Position numbers and translations under genes: made by a program. Shown here one piece after another: positions 1-10,299 of a stretch of DNA of 64,000 bases. The notes beneath the pieces were generated by a model. It was not told the DNA's origin. It saw only the letters and a program-made list of their open reading frames with translations, and searched no databases. This DNA is from JAJPKK01 sp963747835 (lineage in GTDB: Bacteria; Pseudomonadota; Alphaproteobacteria; Rhizobiales; Xanthobacteraceae). The stretch spans positions 744,001 to 808,000 of the forward strand of contig CAVVGO010000005.1 in the NCBI GenBank assembly GCA_963747835.1, read 5' to 3'. Numbering within the stretch: position 1 is the stretch's first letter; each line of letters opens with the position of its first letter.

Positions 1-174
1 GCTGAAGCCGTAGGCGAAGTCCTCAAGATCCTGCGGGGTCGCCATCATCACGGCGTAGGACGTACCGTTGTAGACGAAGGCGGTCGCCGTCTCCTCCGGA
101 ATAGCGCGGTACCCCTCCGCAAAGCCGACGCCCCGCCAAGCCGTTCGCGCAACGCGTTCGATCGGAAGGGCCAT
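1..174 (-). CDS. fdhD: FdhD/FdsC formate dehydrogenase accessory protein (N-terminal part, cut by window edge)
   Basis: The first 58 codons are visible; the rest lies beyond base 1. They contain the segment TSYAVMMATPQDLEDFAYGF, typical of the N-terminal region of FdhD. FdhD is the sulfurtransferase/chaperone that passes sulfur from IscS-type desulfurases to the molybdenum cofactor of formate dehydrogenases. The ATG lies 4 bases after the fdsA stop, so it should be co-translated in the usual fdsGBAC order. Family assignment rests on sequence recognition plus position and is strong; the catalytic cysteines are outside the window. Confidence 0.9.
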   Translation of the reverse strand, partial: MALPIERVARTAWRGVGFAEGYRAIPEETATAFVYNGTSYAVMMATPQDLEDFAYGFS

Positions 175-178
175 CGGG

Positions 179-3025
179 CTACTCCGCGGCTTCCACCACC
201 GGGGCGATGCGGCGGCTGTTGCGTGCGAGTTCGTCATAGCGCTCCTGCCATTCGGTGGGACCGTTCGACGGCGTGACCTGGACGGCGGTCACTTTGTACT
301 CGGGACAATTGGTCGCCCAGTCCGAGTAGTCGGTGGTGATGACGTTGGCTTGGGTCTCCGGATGATGGAACGTCGTATAAATGACGCCGGGAGCTACACG
401 CTCGGTGATCAGCGCGCGCAGGGCGGTTTCTCCGGCACGGCTCGCGAGTTTCACCCAATCGCCGTCGCGGATGCCGCGCTGCTCGGCGTCGTGCGGATGA
501 ATCTCGAGACGGTCCTCCTCGTGCCAGACCACGTTCGCGGTGCGTCGCGTCTGGGCGCCGACATTGTACTGGCTGAGGATGCGGCCGGTCGTCAGCAAGA
601 GCGGGAAGCGCGGCCCGGTCCGCTCGTCGGTCGCGACATATTCGGTGACGACGAACTTGCCCTTGCCGCGCACGAAGCCGTTCATGTGCATCACCGGCGT
701 GCCGGTCGGCGCCTTCTCGTTGCACGGCCACTGGATCGAGCCGAGTTCGTCGATGCGGTCGAACGAAACACCGGCGAATGTCGGCGTCAGGTGCGCGATC
801 TCGTCCATGATCTGCGAGGGATGATCGTAGTGCATGGCGAAGCCCATCGCCTTGGCGATATCAAGGGTGATTTCCCAATCGGACTTGCCGGACTTCGACT
901 GCATCACCTTGCGCACCCGTTGAATGCGCCGCTCCGCATTGGTGAAGGTACCGTCTTTCTCCAGGAAGGTCGAGCCGGGTAGGAAGACGTGCGCATAGTT
1001 CGCGGTCTCGTTCAGGAACAGATCCTGCACGACGACGCATTCCATCGCGGCGAGGCCCGCCGAGACATGATGGGTATCGGGGTCGGACTGCAGGATGTCC
1101 TCGCCCTGGATGTAGATGCCCTTGAACGAGCCGTCGACGGCGGCGTCCAGCATGTTCGGAATGCGCAGACCTGGCTCCTTGTCGAGGTGAATCCCCCACA
1201 ACGCCTCGAATATCGAGCGGGTCGCCTCGCCGGAAATGTGACGGTAGCCGGACAGTTCGTGGGGAAACGAACCCATGTCGCACGCGCCCTGGACGTTGTT
1301 CTGGCCGCGCAGCGGGTTCACGCCGACGCCCGGCCGCCCGATATTGCCGGTCGCCATGGCGAGGTTCGCGATCGCGATCACCGTGGTCGATCCCTGGCTG
1401 TGCTCGGTGACGCCGAGCCCGTAATAGATCGCGCCATTGCCGCCGGTGGCGTAGAGACGCGCCGCGGCACGGATGCTCTCCGCCGGAACGCCGGAGATTT
1501 TCGCCACCGCCTCGGGGCTGTTGTGCGGCTGGGACACAAATGCGGCCCAATCCTGGAACTCGTCCCAGTCGCACCGTTCGCGCACGAAGGTTTCGTTGAC
1601 GAGACCCTCGGTCACGATCACATGGGCGAGTGCGGTCAGAACTGCGACATTGGTGCCGGGCAACAGCGGCAGATGGTGCGCCGCTTGAACGTGGGGCGTG
1701 CGCACCAGGTCGATGCGGCGCGGGTCGACCACGATCAGCTTGGCGCCCTCGCGCAGGCGCTTCTTCATGCGCGAGGCGAACACCGGATGCGCATCGGTCG
1801 GATTGGCGCCGATCAGCATCACGACGTCGGTCTGTTCAACCGAATCGAAGTCTTGCGTGCCGGCCGAGGTGCCGAACGTGGTGGAAAGGCCGTAACCGGT
1901 CGGCGAATGACACACGCGCGCGCAGGTATCGACATTGTTGTTGCCAAAGCCGCCGCGGATCAGCTTCTGGACCAGGAAGGTTTCTTCATTGGTGCAACGC
2001 GACGACGTGATGCCGCCGATCGAGCGGCGGCCGTACTTGGCCTGGATGCGCTTGAATTCCGACGCGGTGTAGGAGATCGCCTCGTCCCATGAAACCTCGC
2101 GCCACGGATCTGTGATCTTCTCGCGGATCATCGGCTTGAGGATGCGTTCGCGGTGGGTCGCGTAGCCCCAGGCAAAGCGGCCTTTCACGCAGGAATGGCC
2201 GCGGTTCGCCTTGCCGTCCTTGTAGGGCACCATGTTGACGACTTCGTCGCCGCGCATCTCGGCCTTGAAGGAGCAGCCGACGCCGCAATAGGCGCAGGTT
2301 GTGACCACCGAATGCTCGGGCTGGCCGATCTCAATCACCGATTTCTCGGTGAGCGTGGCGGTCGGGCAGGCCTGGACGCAGGCGCCGCATGATACGCACT
2401 CCGAGCCGAGGAACGCTTCCTCCATGCCGGGCGACACCACGGAATCAAATCCGCGACCCGCGATGGTGAGCGCGAAGGTGCCCTGCACCTCCTCGCACGC
2501 GCGCACGCAGCGCGAGCACACGATGCACTTCGACGGATCGTAGGTGAAATACGGATTGGACTCGTCTTTGCCAGGATTGGGATGCTTGTCGCCGTTGTAG
2601 CCGTAGCGGACGTCGCGCAGCCCGACGGCGCCGGCCATGTCCTGCAACTCGCAGTCGCCGTTTGCCGCGCAGGTCAGGCAGTCGAGCGGGTGATCGGAGA
2701 TGTAGAGCTCCATCACCCCTTTGCGCAGCCGCTTCAATCGATCGGTCTGGGTGCGCACCGCCATGCCGGCCGTGACCGGTGTGGTGCACGACGCCGGCGT
2801 GCCGGCGCGACCCTCGATCTCGACCAGGCAGAGGCGGCATGACCCGAACGCCTCGACCATGTCGGTGGCGCACAGCTTCGGGATTTGCGTTCCCATCTCC
2901 ATGGCGGCGCGCATGATCGAGGTGCCTTCCGGCACCGTCACGGCCTGGCCGTCGATGGTCAGGGTGACGGTCTTCTCGGCTTTCGAGCGCGGCGTGCCGT
3001 AATCGATCTCGTGGACGAACGCCAT
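179..3025 (-). CDS. fdsA: NAD-dependent formate dehydrogenase, molybdenum-containing alpha subunit
   Basis: This 948-residue subunit oxidises formate to CO2 at a bis-MGD molybdenum centre. The N-terminus has a 2Fe-2S ferredoxin-like domain, followed by two 4Fe-4S motifs (SKCIVCSRCVRACE and SECVSCGACVQACP). A further cluster motif, CAYCGVGC, opens the molybdopterin oxidoreductase domain. The Mo ligand is a cysteine, residue 372 in TCARVCHSPT, so no selenocysteine is needed. The C-terminus carries the molybdopterin-dinucleotide binding domain. Length fits soluble FdsA/FdhF2 proteins of Rhodobacter and Cupriavidus. It lies 12 bases downstream of fdsB in one operon; electrons should flow through FdsB to NAD+. 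Confidence 0.97.
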   Translation of the reverse strand: MAFVHEIDYGTPRSKAEKTVTLTIDGQAVTVPEGTSIMRAAMEMGTQIPKLCATDMVEAFGSCRLCLVEIEGRAGTPASCTTPVTAGMAVRTQTDRLKRLRKGVMELYISDHPLDCLTCAANGDCELQDMAGAVGLRDVRYGYNGDKHPNPGKDESNPYFTYDPSKCIVCSRCVRACEEVQGTFALTIAGRGFDSVVSPGMEEAFLGSECVSCGACVQACPTATLTEKSVIEIGQPEHSVVTTCAYCGVGCSFKAEMRGDEVVNMVPYKDGKANRGHSCVKGRFAWGYATHRERILKPMIREKITDPWREVSWDEAISYTASEFKRIQAKYGRRSIGGITSSRCTNEETFLVQKLIRGGFGNNNVDTCARVCHSPTGYGLSTTFGTSAGTQDFDSVEQTDVVMLIGANPTDAHPVFASRMKKRLREGAKLIVVDPRRIDLVRTPHVQAAHHLPLLPGTNVAVLTALAHVIVTEGLVNETFVRERCDWDEFQDWAAFVSQPHNSPEAVAKISGVPAESIRAAARLYATGGNGAIYYGLGVTEHSQGSTTVIAIANLAMATGNIGRPGVGVNPLRGQNNVQGACDMGSFPHELSGYRHISGEATRSIFEALWGIHLDKEPGLRIPNMLDAAVDGSFKGIYIQGEDILQSDPDTHHVSAGLAAMECVVVQDLFLNETANYAHVFLPGSTFLEKDGTFTNAERRIQRVRKVMQSKSGKSDWEITLDIAKAMGFAMHYDHPSQIMDEIAHLTPTFAGVSFDRIDELGSIQWPCNEKAPTGTPVMHMNGFVRGKGKFVVTEYVATDERTGPRFPLLLTTGRILSQYNVGAQTRRTANVVWHEEDRLEIHPHDAEQRGIRDGDWVKLASRAGETALRALITERVAPGVIYTTFHHPETQANVITTDYSDWATNCPEYKVTAVQVTPSNGPTEWQERYDELARNSRRIAPVVEAAE

Positions 3026-3037
3026 GGCGATCTCCTC

Positions 3038-4593
<1,556 letters not shown>

Positions 4594-4597
<4 letters not shown>

Positions 4598-5076
4598 CGT
4601 TGTGCCTCCGCCAGCAGGCCATCGAGGCGTCGTTGGTCGAGCCGGCCGACTATGCGGCCGTCGATCATCGCCGATGGGGCAGTCGCGCAGAGGCCGAGGC
4701 AATAGACCGGCTCCAGCGTGACGCTGCCGTCCGGCGCGGTCGTACCCATGGGGATGCCCAGCCGCGCCACCGCGCGCGCGGCCAGCGCGTCGCCGCCGGC
4801 CGCTTGGCAGGCCTCGGCTCGGCAGAGCTTGAGGATATGGCGGCCGCCCGGCTCGCGCGGGAAATCGTGATAGAAGGTGACGACCCCATGAACCTCGGCG
4901 CGCGAGAGATTCAGGGCCTCCGCTACCATCGGAACAGCGGCCTCGGGCACGCAGCCGAACGCCTCCTGCAAGGCATGCAGGATCGGCAGCATCGGGCCGT
5001 CTTGCCCGCAATGCTGCGTAATGATCTCGTTTGCGCGCTCCGCGCTCCAGCTTTCGTGAACAGGCACCCGACGCAC
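4594..5076 (-). CDS. fdsG: NAD-dependent formate dehydrogenase, gamma subunit (NuoE-like 2Fe-2S)
   Basis: This 160-residue protein has the thioredoxin-like 2Fe-2S fold of NuoE. Its cysteines lie in LCRAEACQ and YCLGLCATAP. It is the first gene of the fds operon and the electron partner of FdsB. The start used is GTG at 5076 with only a weak ribosome-binding site; the protein begins right at the expected family N-terminus (LPILHALQEAFG follows shortly after). Together with fdsB, fdsA and fdhD it completes a soluble formate:NAD+ oxidoreductase. Confidence 0.95.
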
Positions 5077-5568
5077 CCGATGTCAAACTGAACCAGTCTA
5101 AGAGTTAGGGAAATTGTCTTAATTATTCAATAGGGTAGTCAAAATGACGCGATCGGATAAGCTGATTGAACGATGCGTATCCAGGTGCTCGGTAGAGACC
5201 GGGTCTGTGCATCGTCCAGCAGCTGGTTGGAGGCGGGTACCACATCTTGCGAGGCCGTCGACGGAATTTGGTCCGGAAATCAACTTCGTTAGAATTCGAT
5301 CTTGATTATCTCTACGTCGTTCGCGGACGGGTACCGATCCCAATGCCGGCCCTCCTGGAGGAGTTGGATGGCGCTTTGCGATCGTGCTTTGCAGGATTCG
5401 CAAGCCCAAGCCTGAGTAAAGCTTATTGGGCAGAGCGTGAAGCATCGGCCACGTCAGAACCGCGCCGCTACACCTCGTCCTCGGGCAACTGTCCCGCCTA
5501 AGCGCTGGCAAAGGTCTCGTTAACCAGCCATGGCCTAAGCTCGCCGGGATTCACCCGCGGAAATCTCC
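5077..5568. other. Intergenic region upstream of the fds operon
   Basis: This gap of about 490 bases separates fdsG (minus) from the glycosyltransferase (plus). Bases 5100-5150 are clearly AT-rich and probably hold the fds promoter and regulator site. I cannot identify a convincing minus-10/minus-35 pair or operator. Open frames here have no recognisable protein character, so I call no gene. Confidence 0.5.
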
Positions 5569-6561
5569 ATGACGGACAATCTTGCAGGCATTCGCTACAG
5601 CATCGTCGTCCCGGTGTTCAACGAGGCGGCAGTCCTTCCCATGCTGTTGCGGCGCGTCGGGATGCTGATGGATCAGCTCGACGGACCAGCCGAAACGATT
5701 TTTGTTGATGACGGCAGTTCCGATTGCAGCTCGATCGTCCTGCAAGCCCTTGTTCGGGACGATTCACGCTACCGCTATATCGGTCTGTCGCGCAATTTCG
5801 GTCATCAGGTCGCGATCACAGCCGGAATGGATGCGGCCGCCGGCGAAGCGATCGTCGTCATGGATGCCGATCTGCAAGACCCCCCGGAGATCGTCGGAGA
5901 GATGATAGCAAGGTGGAAGGAAGGATACGAAGTCGTCTACGCCCGCCGTTTGTCCCGCGCGGGTGAGAGCGCATTCAAGCGCGCCACCGCGAATTTATTC
6001 TACAAGCTGCTCAGGCAAATGTCCTCGGTCGTGATTCCGGCGGATGTCGGCGACTTTCGGTTGATCGACCGCAAGGTCTTGGATGCATTGCGCCGCATGC
6101 CGGAGCAAGATCGTTTTGTGAGGGGCATGATCGCGTGGCTGGGCTTTCGGCAAACCGAAGTGACATTTCATCGGTTGCCGCGGCGGGCGGGGAAAACCAA
6201 GTACCCGCTGTTGAAGATGGTCCGGCTGGCGGTAAACGGCGCGCTCAGCTTTTCCGATGCCCCATTGCGGCTCGCGATTTGGTTTGGATTGGGTGTGTCG
6301 GCGTGCGCGGTCCTCTACGGATTCTATGTGGCCGGTCTTTGGTTCACGAACAGCCATCTCGTTGAGGGATGGTCGTCGACCATCATCGTCATTTCGTTTC
6401 TTTGCGGCATCAACATGCTCATGACCGGCATTATGGGCCTCTATATCGGCCGCATCCACGCCGAGGTGAAGCGACGGCCGTTGTATGTCGTGTCGCAAAA
6501 ACTGGGGTTCGAGCGTGAGCCGAAGCAAGTGCGTGCGCTGTTAAGCGCGTCGGCGGACTGA
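5569..6561 (+). CDS. GT2 family polyprenol-phosphate glycosyltransferase (GtrB/DPM1-like)
   Basis: This 330-residue protein has an N-terminal GT-A catalytic domain with VPVFNEAAVLP, the nucleotide-binding VDDGSSD near residue 45 and the metal-binding MDADLQDPP near residue 103. Two C-terminal membrane segments lie around residues 229-251 and 262-287, ending in GLYIGRIHAEVKRRP. This architecture is that of GtrB/DPMS-type enzymes, which transfer a sugar from a nucleotide donor to undecaprenyl phosphate at the inner membrane. The methyltransferase starts 9 bases downstream and is probably co-transcribed. The sugar cannot be deduced. Confidence 0.92.
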   Translation: MTDNLAGIRYSIVVPVFNEAAVLPMLLRRVGMLMDQLDGPAETIFVDDGSSDCSSIVLQALVRDDSRYRYIGLSRNFGHQVAITAGMDAAAGEAIVVMDADLQDPPEIVGEMIARWKEGYEVVYARRLSRAGESAFKRATANLFYKLLRQMSSVVIPADVGDFRLIDRKVLDALRRMPEQDRFVRGMIAWLGFRQTEVTFHRLPRRAGKTKYPLLKMVRLAVNGALSFSDAPLRLAIWFGLGVSACAVLYGFYVAGLWFTNSHLVEGWSSTIIVISFLCGINMLMTGIMGLYIGRIHAEVKRRPLYVVSQKLGFEREPKQVRALLSASAD

Positions 6562-6570
6562 GGACGCCGC

Positions 6571-7257
6571 ATGGGTGAGTTATTTGATACCTACGACAAG
6601 AGCTTTGGCGCGGTCGTCCAATCATCGATCGACTTCTCCGGCCTTCCGCACAGCTTTTTCACCACCGCTAAAGCGGCCGCGCTGCGCGAGCTCATTGCCA
6701 CCCGCCTGCACGGCATGCACAACCCCCATATGCTCGATGTCGGCTGCGGCGTCGGCGAATTTCATCCATTCGTACGGGGCATGTTCGGTCGGCTATGCGG
6801 CGCCGACGTCTCCGCGGCCAGCATCGCCCAAGCCCGGATCAGGAATCCCGAGGTCCAGTACGAAGCCTATGTGGGCGAGACCCTGCCCTACGATAGTGCG
6901 ACCTTCGATCTTTCGATAGCGATCTGCGTGCTGCATCATGTGCTGCCACCGCAGTGGGTCGGCTTCCTGCGCGAAATGCGGCGCGTGGTCCGCCGCGGCG
7001 GCCTGGTCTGCCTGATCGAACATAACCCATTCAATCCATTGACGAGGCTCGCGGTGGCGCGCTGCGAATTTGACCGCGATGCGGTATTGCTGCGCGCCGG
7101 CCGGACGCGTGCGCTGATGACGGAAGCCGGACTCCATGATGCTCAATCGCATTATTTCCTGATGCTGCCATCGGCAGCGCCGCTGGCCCGGCGTGTCGAG
7201 CACGGTTTCCGGCGCATCCCATTGGGCGCACAATATATTGCCAATGGTATCGCGTAG
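6571..7257 (+). CDS. Class I SAM-dependent methyltransferase
   Basis: This 228-residue protein has a Rossmann methyltransferase core. Motif I is LDVGCGVGEFHPF near residue 53, followed by the acidic GADVSAASI and a Methyltransf_11-like ICVLHHVLPPQWVGFLREM region. The C-terminal part is RRIPLGAQYIANG. It begins 9 bases after the polyprenol-phosphate glycosyltransferase, which suggests a role in tailoring a lipid-linked sugar or lipid. The methyl acceptor cannot be read from the sequence. Confidence 0.87.
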   Translation: MGELFDTYDKSFGAVVQSSIDFSGLPHSFFTTAKAAALRELIATRLHGMHNPHMLDVGCGVGEFHPFVRGMFGRLCGADVSAASIAQARIRNPEVQYEAYVGETLPYDSATFDLSIAICVLHHVLPPQWVGFLREMRRVVRRGGLVCLIEHNPFNPLTRLAVARCEFDRDAVLLRAGRTRALMTEAGLHDAQSHYFLMLPSAAPLARRVEHGFRRIPLGAQYIANGIA

Positions 7258-7279
7258 GACCCGGCTGTTTCACACCGGC

Positions 7280-7468
7280 ACTGGCATTGCGCTTGTGGAC
7301 CACCGCAATATCATCGGCATAAACGCTGTCCCCACACGGCGGGCGATCGAGCAGCGCCACGGCCGGCGTCGAGGGCGCAAGCAGTGTCATGCCAACACGA
7401 TACTCATCGAGCAATTTCGGGAAATCCGGCAGGTCGTGCGGCGGACACTCTACCGGATCAAATTGCAA
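7280..7468 (-). pseudogene. C-terminal remnant of a multispanning membrane protein of the type encoded at 7501-8979
   Basis: On the minus strand this stretch encodes LLDEYRVGMTLLAPSTPA, then VALLDRPP and VYADDIAVVHKR. I recognise this as the C-terminal domain of rhizobial multispanning GT-C-like membrane proteins. The intact plus-strand neighbour has the same layout at its C-terminus (VLEKYKIDTVLWVKAHEELR, then a final strand SIYVKP). There is no membrane domain upstream of it, because the opposite-strand intact gene begins at 7501. I read it as the scar of an older related gene. No function is expected. Confidence 0.5.
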
Positions 7469-7500
7469 GTCCGGACCCTAAGTTTGATAGAGGGCGAAAG

Positions 7501-8979
7501 ATGATAAGTTCTTACTTCCAGAGGTCCGCAATTTATATTTTCGTCATTTCGTTCGCATGCTTATATTACCTCGTAAATGCGCCGCTCCTGCTTGGCCACT
7601 ATGATTTGGGATGGCACCTGGCCGCCGGAGACTTAATCAGAGACCGAGGCGATATTCCTTTCCATGACCCATGGTCATTTACTTCCGGCGATAGGCAATG
7701 GTATAATGTATCGTGGCTTTGGGACGTAATTGCCAGCCTCTTATTTCAATATACCGATTTCAGCGGTCTGATCTTATTTGTAGTTGCATGTGGCGCAGTT
7801 ATAGCAGGATATCTCACGTCCGCCTGCCTGAGCAGCGGAGCCTCGACGATAGCAGTTTGCATTTCCGTTTTATCTTCCTGTTTGCTTTACCCCGCTTTTG
7901 CGACGTACCCGAATATCTATCTCACCGCTTCGCCAAACATTTCTACGATGTTGTTTTGCGTGATATTCTACGAAGAATGCTTGAAAAGAAGAAACCGTTT
8001 TTTGCTGCCTGCAATAATGGTCTTGTGGGCTAATCTGCATGGCGGATTTCTGCTTGGTCTTCTTATCATTGGTATTTTTGGCGGCACGGCATTGCTTCGG
8101 CGGGATTGGGTGAATTTCAAAATCTATGGTTTAGCGGGAGTGGGTTGCTTTATTGCAACATTTATCAATCCTCTTGGCTGGCATATCTATGAAGGCTTGG
8201 CGACTGTATTAGGCCACTTTTCGCAAGCATACGTCACCGAGTGGTGGCCTTATTTTCGTAATATAACCATGCCGGGGAGCATTCCCGGTATCGTATATAT
8301 TTTGATATTTATTGCATTTGAATTGGGTTACAGGGGAGTTTGTCCCATAGAGTCACGATTGCTTTCTTGGTTCTTTTTGTTTTTGGGACTTTTTCAATTT
8401 AGATACATGTCATTTTTTTTCATATTCTCGACGGTTCCAATAGCTCTTCATCTTAGTCGGCTGCTGCCGAAATCGCTGGCTAATTTTAGAATCGAAAGAT
8501 TGTTATTGGCTGCCGGCACCATTGCGGCGTGCGCTCTGCCGTTGGTTTATATGCAAATAGATCCGGCTCTCGGACTTCCGCAAATGCTTTCGGAGCATGA
8601 TGTTCTTTATCTTGAAACAAATTTTCCGCATGCGCGGCTTCTGAACCATTGGAACTACGGTGGAATTTTGATCTTTCGCACTCGAGGTGCCATACCGGTG
8701 TTCGTGGATGGTCGAGCAGCTACCGCTTATCCAGATACTCTATTGCGTGACTATTTCAAACTGGCTCAATTAGAGGTCGATGAGACCGCTTGGGACGCGG
8801 TGCTTGAGAAATACAAAATCGATACGGTGCTATGGGTGAAGGCACATGAAGAGTTGAGGCGGTTTCTCGTGGAGAAGAGAGCTTGGAAGGAGGCCTACGC
8901 AGGATTGTATGCGAGTATTTACGTTAAGCCACAGCACAGTATTGTGCTTTTACGCCCCGTTTCTCATGCCATGCAGTGA
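7501..8979 (+). CDS. Multispanning membrane protein, possible GT-C-type glycosyltransferase
   Basis: This 492-residue protein has about ten hydrophobic segments followed by a soluble C-terminal domain of about 100 residues. Early in the chain is HYDLGWHLAAGDLIRDRG, resembling the acidic first loop of GT-C enzymes, and then ILWANLHGGFLLGLL-type segments. ATG 7501 is preceded by AGAGGGCGAAAG. The gene is strikingly more AT-rich than its neighbours, which hints at horizontal transfer. With the upstream GtrB-like transferase it may use polyprenol-linked sugars, but this is inference. It could also be an uncharacterised envelope protein. Confidence 0.75.
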   Translation: MISSYFQRSAIYIFVISFACLYYLVNAPLLLGHYDLGWHLAAGDLIRDRGDIPFHDPWSFTSGDRQWYNVSWLWDVIASLLFQYTDFSGLILFVVACGAVIAGYLTSACLSSGASTIAVCISVLSSCLLYPAFATYPNIYLTASPNISTMLFCVIFYEECLKRRNRFLLPAIMVLWANLHGGFLLGLLIIGIFGGTALLRRDWVNFKIYGLAGVGCFIATFINPLGWHIYEGLATVLGHFSQAYVTEWWPYFRNITMPGSIPGIVYILIFIAFELGYRGVCPIESRLLSWFFLFLGLFQFRYMSFFFIFSTVPIALHLSRLLPKSLANFRIERLLLAAGTIAACALPLVYMQIDPALGLPQMLSEHDVLYLETNFPHARLLNHWNYGGILIFRTRGAIPVFVDGRAATAYPDTLLRDYFKLAQLEVDETAWDAVLEKYKIDTVLWVKAHEELRRFLVEKRAWKEAYAGLYASIYVKPQHSIVLLRPVSHAMQ

Positions 8980-9181
8980 GTTCCACGATTCATTGCTGAA
9001 CGTCATTTTGCACGATGAAATGCCTATGGGACATATGGTCGACACAGCCGCACCGCACGATCCTTCGTAGCTTGTTGCCGAGGGTGATCCTCGCCGCAAC
9101 GGCAGCGATGTTGCTGGCTGGCGCGCGTGCCTCAAACGCACAAACCCCGCGCGCGGGGCAGCCGGCATCGCCGCTCGCCGA

Positions 9182-10132
9182 TCAGCGGCCCGGTTTTCGC
9201 CGCCGCCCGGTTTCGCCTGCGCCGGCCGCCTGCGGCGCCGGCCGATCGAGCAGGGTCGCGAGTTGGCGAGCCTCGACAACCAGCGCCTTGATCAAGGGGG
9301 TGGTCGGATCCCGGTCCGGGACGATAAGGCCGACCGCGTGGGTGACCGCCGGTTCGACGATCGGGATCGAGCGTACGCTGTCGGTCAGGCCGAGCGTCTC
9401 GGCAAGCTTCGCCGGCATGATGCTCGCCCACTTTCCGGTACGCACATGGGCGAACAAGACGATCATCGAATTGGATTCGAGCGTCGGCGACGGCGCGGCG
9501 CCCGCCGAGCGCAGCAATCCATCGATGATGCGCCGGTTCTGCATGTCGGGCGTCAGCAGGCAGAGCGGCACCTTGCCGACCTCCGCCCACGTGACCTGCT
9601 CGCGATTTCCGAGTTCGCTCGATGAGGACGTGAGCAGCCGGTATTCCTCATGATAGAGCGGGATCATGTTGACCCGCCCGACCGGCTCGTTGTCCACGTA
9701 GGTGAGCCCGGCATCGACCTCGAGGTTTTCCAGCATGCTCAGCACCTGGACCGAGGTTCGCGACACGATCGTGAAGCGCACGTCGGGATGCTTGGCGCGG
9801 TAGGGCGTGGTGAGCATCGCCGTCATCGCGAGCGCGGTTGGAATGGCGGCGATCTGCACATGGCCGGCGAGGCCGCGCTTCAGGGCGTCGACTTCCTGGC
9901 GCATCGCACGAGTGTCCGCGACGATGCGCCGCGCCCATTCCAGCACGCGCTCACCTTCGGGCGTAAAGCCGCGAAACCGCGATCCGCGCTGCACCAGCAG
10001 CACGCCGAAGGTGTCTTCAAGCTGCTTGATGCCGGCCGACAAGGTGGGTTGACTGACGCCGCAGGTTGTGGCGGCGCGGCCGAAATGCTGCTCGCTGGCG
10101 AGCGCGATGATGAATTCCAGCTTGTCGATCAT
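9182..10132 (-). CDS. LysR-type transcriptional regulator (candidate fds regulator)
   Basis: This 316-residue LTTR has an N-terminal winged helix-turn-helix (LEFIIALASEQHFGRAATTC, then GVSQPTLSAGIKQLE) and a periplasmic-binding-protein-like effector domain (HVQIAAIPTALAMTAML onward). The N-terminal sequence closely resembles LysR proteins I associate with fds formate dehydrogenase loci of alphaproteobacteria. Here it is separated from fdsG by about 4 kb of sugar-related genes. Its tail, after residue 300, is Ala/Gly/Arg-rich and probably disordered. The regulator family is certain; the fds link is inference. Confidence 0.9.
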   Translation of the reverse strand: MIDKLEFIIALASEQHFGRAATTCGVSQPTLSAGIKQLEDTFGVLLVQRGSRFRGFTPEGERVLEWARRIVADTRAMRQEVDALKRGLAGHVQIAAIPTALAMTAMLTTPYRAKHPDVRFTIVSRTSVQVLSMLENLEVDAGLTYVDNEPVGRVNMIPLYHEEYRLLTSSSSELGNREQVTWAEVGKVPLCLLTPDMQNRRIIDGLLRSAGAAPSPTLESNSMIVLFAHVRTGKWASIMPAKLAETLGLTDSVRSIPIVEPAVTHAVGLIVPDRDPTTPLIKALVVEARQLATLLDRPAPQAAGAGETGRRRKPGR

Positions 10133-10299
10133 AACGGCACGTCGCGGCTCCGAACGCCGACTGAAAGGCTAAGCTGGCGTGGGCCGCAGAGCCGTGGACA
10201 GCGAAGACCAAGCCACCATCGATAGTTAAAGGCAATTGCGCAATATGAAATCCCGAACGACGGCGGACTATTATGCGCGACATTTCGGAGGATAGCGCC

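Noticed and set aside
989..2092. 367-codon open frame opposite fdsA
   Set aside because: Antisense shadow of fdsA; low-complexity composition and no domain.
9015..9653. 212-codon plus-strand frame at the 3' end of the LysR gene
   Set aside because: Mostly antisense to LysR, with no domain; the start region is intergenic.
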